From an uncultured Thermoleophilia bacterium (GTDB lineage: Bacteria > Actinomycetota > Thermoleophilia > UBA2241), in assembly GCA_903921965.1 (NCBI GenBank), contig CAIXSE010000877.1, positions 1 to 6,634 on the forward strand: DNA of 6,634 bases, read 5' to 3'. This document shows, piece by piece, positions 6,212-6,634 of this stretch. The notes under the pieces are model-generated. The model did not search any database. It saw nothing but the letters and a program-made list of their open reading frames with translations, and was not told the origin of the DNA. Both the position numbers and the translations under genes were made by a program. Position 1 is the stretch's first letter. Each line of letters starts with the position of its first letter.

Positions 6212-6634
6212 TCAGGGAGCGGGGAGGGGGTCCGCGGCGCCGGCGGTCCACTCCGGCGGCAGGCTCGCCGCGAGCTGCTTGCCGAGCACCCGGTGCACCG
6301 CCGCCGTCACGTGCGACTCGTCCCAGAAGAAGTACGTGTCCGGGTCGCCGGAGCCGGGCACGAACTCCGGGAAGGTGCGCACGTACGGACGGTCGATCTC
6401 CGTGAGCCCGTACGCGCCGGCCGCCACGCGCACGCGCCGCCAGGCCCGCACGAGGTCGAAGAACACGATGCGCGCGCGTTCGCCGAGCTCGCCCTGCAGG
6501 CGCTCGAGCTCGGCGGGGAGCAGCTCGTTGAGCGCGTACGTGAAGCCGCCGGCGACGCCGCTGCGGCCGGCGGCGACGTCCCACGGGCACACCGGCGCCA
6601 GCTTGGGGCCGATCACGAGCAGGCGCCGGGCGCC
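6212..6634 (-). CDS. SGNH/GDSL-type hydrolase, C-terminal part (5' end off the window)
   Basis: This is the last 140 residues of a probable lipase/esterase-like SGNH hydrolase. The visible part starts with GARRLLVIGPKLAPVCPWD, resembling the GARR-x-LV-x-G block of GDSL enzymes. An Asn-Glu-Leu-Leu stretch and IVFFDLVRAW follow, then FFWDESHVTAAVHRVLG, where Asp (6320-6322) and His (6311-6313) fit the DxxH of block V that supplies the catalytic Asp-His pair. The nucleophile Ser block and the oxyanion Gly block would lie outside the window. The ORF stays open to the edge, and the GTG at 6616 is internal to the conserved block, so it is not the start. Stop TGA at 6214-6212. It is divergent in function from the peptide cluster and probably not part of it. 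The family call is by motif only. Confidence 0.72.
   Translation of the reverse strand, partial: GARRLLVIGPKLAPVCPWDVAAGRSGVAGGFTYALNELLPAELERLQGELGERARIVFFDLVRAWRRVRVAAGAYGLTEIDRPYVRTFPEFVPGSGDPDTYFFWDESHVTAAVHRVLGKQLAASLPPEWTAGAADPLPAP

Noticed and set aside
4554..6590. A 678-codon open frame on the minus strand
   Set aside because: It runs antisense across the radical SAM and nucleotidyltransferase genes and through the tRNA. Its product is Arg/Ala/Gly-rich without motifs, typical of a shadow frame in GC-rich DNA.
1..6634. CRISPR array or insertion sequence
   Set aside because: No regularly spaced repeats, transposase-like ORF or flanking terminal inverted repeats were seen.

Overview
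The window is GC-rich bacterial DNA. Coding stretches are strongly biased to G or C at third codon positions, and a tRNA-Pro gene carries its CCA end in the DNA. I cannot name the phylum. Most of the window (2-5990, + strand) looks like part of a biosynthetic cluster for a ribosomally made, post-translationally modified peptide (RiPP). The right end (6061-6634, - strand) holds a tRNA gene and the 3' part of an unrelated hydrolase gene.

Layout. Positions 2-1063 hold a radical SAM/SPASM enzyme whose 5' end lies off the window. An intergenic region (1064-1200) contains a possible promoter and two small inverted repeats. It leads into a 64-residue, cysteine-rich ORF (1201-1395) that I read as the precursor peptide. 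Next is a large fusion protein (1468-3504): an N-terminal radical SAM/SPASM enzyme joined to a C-terminal P-loop kinase-like domain of the HPr kinase type. A second stand-alone radical SAM/SPASM enzyme (3491-4711) overlaps it by 14 bases. A nucleotidyltransferase-like protein (4713-5990) starts one base later. The last three genes look translationally coupled.

How the genes may work together (inference). Three radical SAM/SPASM proteins next to a short Cys-rich peptide suggest radical cross-linking or other modification of the peptide core. The HPrK-like domain and the nucleotidyltransferase-like protein suggest a second chemistry, such as phosphorylation or nucleotidyl/phosphoryl transfer. 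The precursor ends exactly in Ser. From memory, HPrK homologues in some lasso-peptide clusters phosphorylate a C-terminal Ser, so this is a testable idea. No recognition domain (PqqD/RRE), protease or transporter is visible, so the cluster probably continues to the left.

The arrangement recalls the SynChlorMet (scm) type of cassette (short precursor, HPrK-like protein, several radical SAM/SPASM enzymes). That comparison is from memory and was not searched. The precursor itself and the radical SAM-HPrK fusion are the most unusual parts of the window.
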